Origin: Combretum micranthum
Taxonomy: Eukaryota > Streptophyta > Magnoliopsida > Myrtales > Combretaceae
Assembly: GCA_024138025.1 (NCBI GenBank)
Contig: JAMXBD010000013.1
Coordinates: forward strand, 62,001 to 126,000
Direction: 5' to 3'
DNA: 64,000 nucleotides
In this document: in pieces, positions 58,141 to 64,000 of the stretch
How the letters are laid out: the number at the start of each line of letters is the position of its first letter
Position numbering within the stretch: position 1 is the first letter of the stretch
Notes under the pieces: generated by a model
The model's input: the letters and a program-made list of their open reading frames with translations, nothing else
Database searches by the model: none
Told to the model about the DNA's origin: nothing
Translations under genes and position numbers: made by a program

Positions 58141-61100
58141 TAGTGTACATAGGAAGGAACAAGAAATAAAAAAGGAAAGACGAAAGGCATAAGTAGCCTA
58201 ATAATCTATCCCAAAATCATCATTGACTAAGGAGTTCCCTGAAAACTCGAATTCTAGTCTATCTTAGAGTAAATTCTTCAATTCATTCATCATCCTCGCA
58301 ATAAAACAAAGAAGATAGTTTAGATATATAATATTGATCATATATGTACAGTGTCATAGATCAAAGCACAAAAGATCTAAAGAAATAAGCAAACCTTAAC
58401 CTTTCACTTGAATATAAACAGTAGAAAGAAAAAAAAATACATACCTAATGTTTGTCGTGATAAAGCTGTTTAATAGAGAGTTCTAGACATTAGGGTTTGA
58501 TTCTTGTTTGCCCGTTGAAAAATTTTTAGGCCGAGCTTATTCTTTTGGCCTTTTCGTGGGCTTAACATACAAATATATAATAGATTATTCACATTTTTCG
58601 ATTTCGGAGCACATTTCATTTGGATATTCATATGCTTTGCAATAAAAACATATAAATTGGAATGTGAAACTTTTGATAGAATTCTAAATGTCTGCATGGA
58701 TTACGTGCTATTGCATCCTATTTTTAAACTATCACTAACTACTTATATATTGTTATCCGGACATGGTGATGAGTTTGATCTCTTGCGACAGCCCATTATG
58801 TATATTTAATGACTTGCTTATGAAGATAGTTTAATATGAACTAGGCGGTGAATTATGAGTTTGGTCAACAACAAATCTCTCTGTACATACTCCCTGGCCA
58901 ATTTCCTGTCACCCTTTTGATTCACTCGAGAGGAACATTATTACTCAGCATCATGTGCGAAATTGAGATAAATAAGACACTTACAATTGAAGGAAGGTGA
59001 TGGAAAATTTCTACCGTTTAACGTCCCTTCTTGCATGTGCATTCTCATATTACTTTGGCTTTACTTCTTTCTAGGAATTTTCTACATGTCTTAGGGGAAT
59101 GAATGGAAATTCGATCGAAGAAAATCTTGAAATCCCTTACAAGGGACTTCCGGTTCCCCACATACCACCCCTCTCTTTTTTTTTTTCTCCTTCTTCTTTT
59201 TCTTTTTACGTTTCACAATAATTATAGAATGACAATTTAAATATAAAAGAAAAACTGGATAAAATTCAAAGCATAAAGGAATAAAAAATCGAGCTACATA
59301 TTAAAATTTTTATGAAATCACTATGTTTTTTGGAAAAACACTCAAATTCCGTAATTTTTATAAGTTCATAAATATATTCAACACTAACTCGTTGAATTAC
59401 TCAAAATATTTATAAATTTACTCAAAACTCAGTAAAATTCGGGTGCAAGGTTGGCACTAATGTTAAAATTTGATTCACTGGAATGTAATAAAGTTAGAAA
59501 AGAATAGCAATTTCGTTATTTTATGATCATAGGTATATTTAAAATAAAATCTATTTTTTTTGTCAGGAATAGCCATTTATCCAATGAAGGGAAGAAATGA
59601 GAATTCCTAATTTATTTTATGTGATATGGAATAGACATTTCTTATGGTAGAATTTTTTACGAATTAAACAAAAGAATAGCCATTTCGCAGTAATAGAAGC
59701 AGGATAACGATTCCATTTCAGTAAACCAAACATGATATATAAATTTAGAAAACCTCCTTTAAATCAATGTCAAACAATATGATTAATAAATTTTAGCTGT
59801 CATAGATGACACCCTCCCATTAATAACACAGATTTCTCTATATTTTGCTCTATTTTGATTGTCATTTTTAGTTCATTTTACATCTTATTTTTGTTGTTTT
59901 TGTGAGATCTCATCCAGAATCGAAAAGTACGCATGCAAGTTTGGAGCATTAAAGAACAAAATAGAAAAGTATAGAGAGAAAATGAGTTTCTTATTTTGAT
60001 ACAAAATCATAAAAGATATTTATGCCCTATCTATAATCCTATACAACTAGAAGTACTAAAACATAAACCATCAACAAATAAATAATGTACATATGTATAT
60101 CCCAATAGTTTTCAAATAGATTATTTGTCAAAAACTTATATAGATGAAAAAACATATACTTTTACTCATAAACAAATCGAGCAAACTAGATATAGATGAA
60201 AATCAAATAATCCAAACATACCAATCATTATTCGAGATAGAATTTTGCATCCATCGTCTCTGGTTCTTTTTTTTTTTCTTATATTATTTTATTTTTCGGT
60301 TCTAACCACATCCAATTTTTGTAATATGGCCTATGTCACACAATCGTAGTGGCATTATTCTAACGATGACCAAGATTTTAGGACCATACGTTGCATACAT
60401 ATACATATACATATGCATATATCTAGGTTGGCTTGCTCATTGCACTCAAATTCTTGGCAAATTTTTCAACTAGGTGGCTGTGTAATTGTGTAAGCTTAAA
60501 TCTCTCCACAATCTATATTATGAATAAATGAGATATATATGATTGAAACAATTTCATAATAATATGTGCTTACAATTTCTTGATAAATAATGATTATTAA
60601 ATAAAATAAAATTATACTGAGTAATTTCTTTACTTAGTTATTTACCCTTTTATAAGCACTGAGTGAGGCATGCAATTATTAGTAATCTTGAATTGGCCAA
60701 CTTTTGCAACACTTGATAAACCCTAATAAGAAACGGATGCAAAGTACGATTCAGAAAACTTGGTTCTATACATTGAAGTAGAAAATGGACAAACACTTAA
60801 GACAAAGCGACACCCTTGATAGAAATGTAAACAAAATTTTCAAATGCATGACAGTGAAATGAACAGACTTTTTATACAAATCGTACATATCGAAATTATT
60901 AATATTTACATAACACGTATAGATAACACTTCATATACATTTTATGGAGATGTACACAACTTGTGGATGCAGGAAAATTTAACCAAATAGATGCGTATGA
61001 GTTCGTTTCAATTGATAATTGAAGTATATTGTACAATAAAATGTCGTCTAATTTGCTTTGTGCTTGCAAGAACTGGATATTTTCAGATAATTCTTCTTAA

Positions 61101-62378
61101 TTATAATTCATGTAATCATTATGATAAAAAGCATACTATAAATATTTATCAATATAATTATAAGTATTAATATTTTAAAGAGTTAAAATGAATTTATAAG
61201 GATTCAAACTAAGTATCGTAGTAACTTGGGCTTGATTCTTTAGATTAATAATAAGATTTACAAAGTCAACTCCATATCATTGGATGACTTAAGGAGATTA
61301 TGCAAAATTAGTATCAATTGGATTGGTCCGTCTAGTTTCAATCTTTCGCAAGTAGGCCTATGCATGTAGAGGAGCTCATAAAATAATCCATTAAGAGGAG
61401 AACTCATCTTAAATGTTGAACACCAATGCAATTCGATAGACTTTATCAATGTTCGATTTCTATAACTACTAAAGAACCCCTCCTCATTTGATAGAATTCA
61501 AAGATTTGAGAAATAGCATTGTATGAACAAGTTGTTACGCTAATGGATCAAGGAAAACCTAGATAAAAATATGCTACTTTGACTCAAAAATAGTGAGGTG
61601 AGCTTGATGCTTTCCTTCATTTATCATTTGTACATTTGATTTCCCCCCTCCTCTTCCATCTCGAAGACTACATATTTCTTCTCTCTTCTTTCATATCCAT
61701 GTTAGTCCTTTGAGGCCATGTGAAATATGAGATTAATGTGGAGTGGATTGTTGCATCTATATTTTGTGACTCCGTTGAACACAAAGAGAGTCGACGACTT
61801 AGCAATGATATTTGTAAGGATGAGGACACTTGGCCTAATTGACAACACCACTTTAGAATAGGAGGTTAATCTTAAGATCACCAAGCAAAACATGCCATTA
61901 TGAGGTGATCATATTTATTCGTGTTATAATTGTATCTTCACGTTGTTTATGCCTTGTGTTTTTCCTCTATAATCGTGTTTTTAATTGTATCATGTTGTAT
62001 CATATGTAGTATTCTTATGTCGTATTAGCAATTACCTGTATAAGGATTGCTCGACTCATGGAGGACTATGTATAAGATCTTCCTTAAGAAATTCTTCTCT
62101 TCTCAAGAAAGAGCTACCATAATTAATGTAGGACGGAGTTAGCAAAAGCTAAGGAAATATCTCATAGAATACATTGAACACTTTTAATTTGCTTAATTAA
62201 CATCCAATATTCTTGTGTTAAGAAAAAGTAGTGAAGATTTAATTTTATGGGACATCCATCGAATATGCAACGCACCTAGAGAACTTTGTTCCTTTAGTTC
62301 TTTCTCTATACTTATTAGAAAAGCATGAGTGACCTAAACCTTGGTGGCAAGGCAATAAGGGAAAGATAACAAGTACAA
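58141..62378. other. Intergenic DNA, no recognised feature
   Basis: AT-rich. I looked for protein motifs on both strands, inverted ends and tandem repeats. Only short simple repeats were found (for example ATACATATAC near 60400). The minus frames at 58470-58697, 61258-61449 and 61702-61893 match nothing I know. Confidence 0.55.
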
Positions 62379-62671
62379 TTGGACAATGCCTGTAAGCTCA
62401 TATTAGGCAAGAATTTCAAAAATAACAAGAAGTTGAGAAATGACATACAAAGAACCTTCGCTAAGGTTCCTCCATTCCATGCCCAATGGTCATGCTACAT
62501 GTCATATTTGATGAAAGATCCCAAAATGGGAACATTAAATCATCTAGGGTTGAGCATCCACCTATGACGGGTGAAAAGAGTAGCCCCAAATGTTGTAGCT
62601 ATCATAGAGTTATGAGTCACACTACTAAAAACTATCAAAACATGAAGAGAATGCCCCACATTAAGGTATAA
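62379..62671 (+). pseudogene. Possible gypsy gag C-terminal remnant
   Basis: The plus strand encodes KCCSYHRVMSHTTKNYQNMK at about 62586-62650. This resembles the C-terminal gag motif of Ty3/gypsy elements (YC-FH---GH-TE-C--LK), with one Cys replaced. The preceding 62-codon frame has no clear match. No LTRs or pol nearby. Confidence 0.35.
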
Positions 62672-64000
62672 AGTGGAGAACTTTGTTATCAAAGGCCATA
62701 ACAATTTGTTCTTAGCTCATAATGCTCAAATGCTAACTTTTAAAACTTTTCATAGCGATTAGCAATATGTCAAATACTAAGAATTGCTTCTATAAATTTT
62801 CAACATGACAGGAAAAAAAAAATTACATGTAGACATAATTATGTTGCAGATCTACTAATTAGAATATTCAACTTTGTTGCACAAATTTTATTATATAACT
62901 ATCCTCTTTTGCTTTATGTTGTTGCAAAGTTAGGAGTTTATAAGGAAGTTCGAGTTGGTCTACTAGTCAATGAATGGGCGGGGCCAAAGAAGAAAGTTGA
63001 ATTTGAAATGAGCCCTTAGTAAATGGAACATTTCCATTAAGTTAGGAAGAAAAACAGGTTTAAAAATAATATGGCATATTTAGGGGAGTGGCAAGCGTAG
63101 CATTACTTACACGTACACACATCTTCCGTAAGAACACGTTTATGTACAACTAATCAACATATTTAATAATTGCTGTTGCCATTGATGTGTCATTACAGCA
63201 TTACTTACGACTCATGAATATGCTGGAAGGTAGCGTTGACATCGGACCAATGACCTTGAACCCATGTTCTACTCAAGAAGCAAGTTGACGATATAGGGTT
63301 TTAATAGGTATAATGTTGGGTAGCTTTTGCTTGATCCTTGATGGCTCTTAAAGGTCGTACAAATCCAGGCTCTAAGTAGTACCATTGGGTAATCTTAATT
63401 AAATTATTAGTTGACTTTATTAAAGGTCCTATTCAGTAACTGTATGTCAACGGTACTTTTGTCAGACAGATTTTACAATTTTTTTTCCTCCTTATTCTTA
63501 CGTGGAGCTTGCCAAGGAAGGAAAAAAATTAAAAAAAAACAAATAAATGGCATATCTTTCCATCAAAAAATTTGAAAATTGCTTGGATTGTTGACTTCTT
63601 TCATGTTAGAATTAAGTGCAGGCTTGAAAAAAAAAAATAAGAAATCGAACAATTTTTAAAGTTTTCAGATATGGTGGGAGCTAATTTCACATGGTATCTG
63701 AACTTATTCGATTTTTATAAAATTATACCTAAAAGAATTTCACCATAAGCAAATATAATTTTTTTTTTTACTCACGGTACTTCTAGATGGATTCTATCCA
63801 TTTTTCTGTCAAAACACTGACGTGATAAGTAAACATAATAAAAAATATTATTTTTCAATCCATGACAATTATTTATTTATACTTTCCTTCTCTCTCTCCT
63901 TTTTCTTTTTCTTGCAAGACTTCAAATTCTTTTTCTTCCTAAACTTCAAAAAATTGATTCAAACTCATAAAAAATCTCTAAACCCAAGTCTTAGATTTTC
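62672..64000. other. Right edge, no recognised feature
   Basis: AT-rich intergenic DNA with several A- and T-runs. A stretch near 63668-63790 (TGGTATCTGAACTTATTCG and T-rich sequence) faintly recalls the ends of the MITE family at 32.5-34.2 kb, but no inverted partner is evident. Confidence 0.5.

Noticed and set aside
61258..61893. Two 63-codon minus-strand frames
   Set aside because: No recognisable domain, no splice context, no neighbouring element.
1..64000. A previously undescribed defence, toxin or biosynthetic system
   Set aside because: Everything with coding signal is either ASHH2 or decayed transposon protein; no gene cluster is present.

Overview
The window looks like nuclear DNA of a flowering plant, most likely a eudicot. 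It is AT-rich, has long introns with GT-AG borders, and carries plant Ty1/copia, Ty3/gypsy, LINE, Mutator-like and hAT-like relics. The species cannot be named from the sequence. I see no tRNA, rRNA, CRISPR array or prokaryotic operon, and no previously undescribed molecular system.

One host gene is well supported. It is a minus-strand orthologue of the histone H3 lysine-36 methyltransferase ASHH2 (also called SDG8 or EFS), with coding exons from 28073 down to 10560. I reconstructed 17 coding exons plus a 5'UTR intron. The encoded order is a long acidic Ser/Thr-rich N-terminus, CW zinc finger, AWS, SET, post-SET and a conserved helical C-terminus. All deduced splice borders are canonical and their phases agree. 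The reading frame is nevertheless broken by small indels: in exon 1, in the AWS exon, in a 79-nt C-terminal exon, at the start of the last exon, and in a dense cluster near the stop. These are either sequence/assembly errors or a young pseudogene. Three introns hold LINE fragments, a perfect 3 x 90 bp tandem repeat or a 320-bp duplication.

Left flank (1-8752): an old minus-strand Ty1/copia element with a 5' LTR at 6097-7465, a tRNA-iMet-type primer site, a broken gag, and a partial 3' LTR ending near 1362. An LTR-like repeat (family Z, 2682-4652) is inserted in its gag. A Mutator-like element with 114-bp terminal inverted repeats and a 10-bp target duplication follows at 7897-8752.

Middle (28.6-41.5 kb): intergenic DNA with a minus-strand LINE relic, three related Mutator-type MITEs, an LTR-like piece split by a hAT-like MITE, and a hAT-like element near 40.2-41.0 kb. 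About 5 kb (35.1-40.2 kb) shows nothing I recognise.

Right (41.5-58.1 kb): a single minus-strand Ty3/gypsy element (5' LTR 57160-58140, gag, protease, RT, RNase H, integrase down to 41520). It has been inflated by nested insertions: a second Z copy that itself holds a 3.5-kb LTR, a 2-kb deletion-derivative LTR element, a 2.1-kb LTR and a MITE inside RT. The last 6 kb is mostly featureless, with one possible gag remnant. The transposons are all decayed and none appears able to move on its own.
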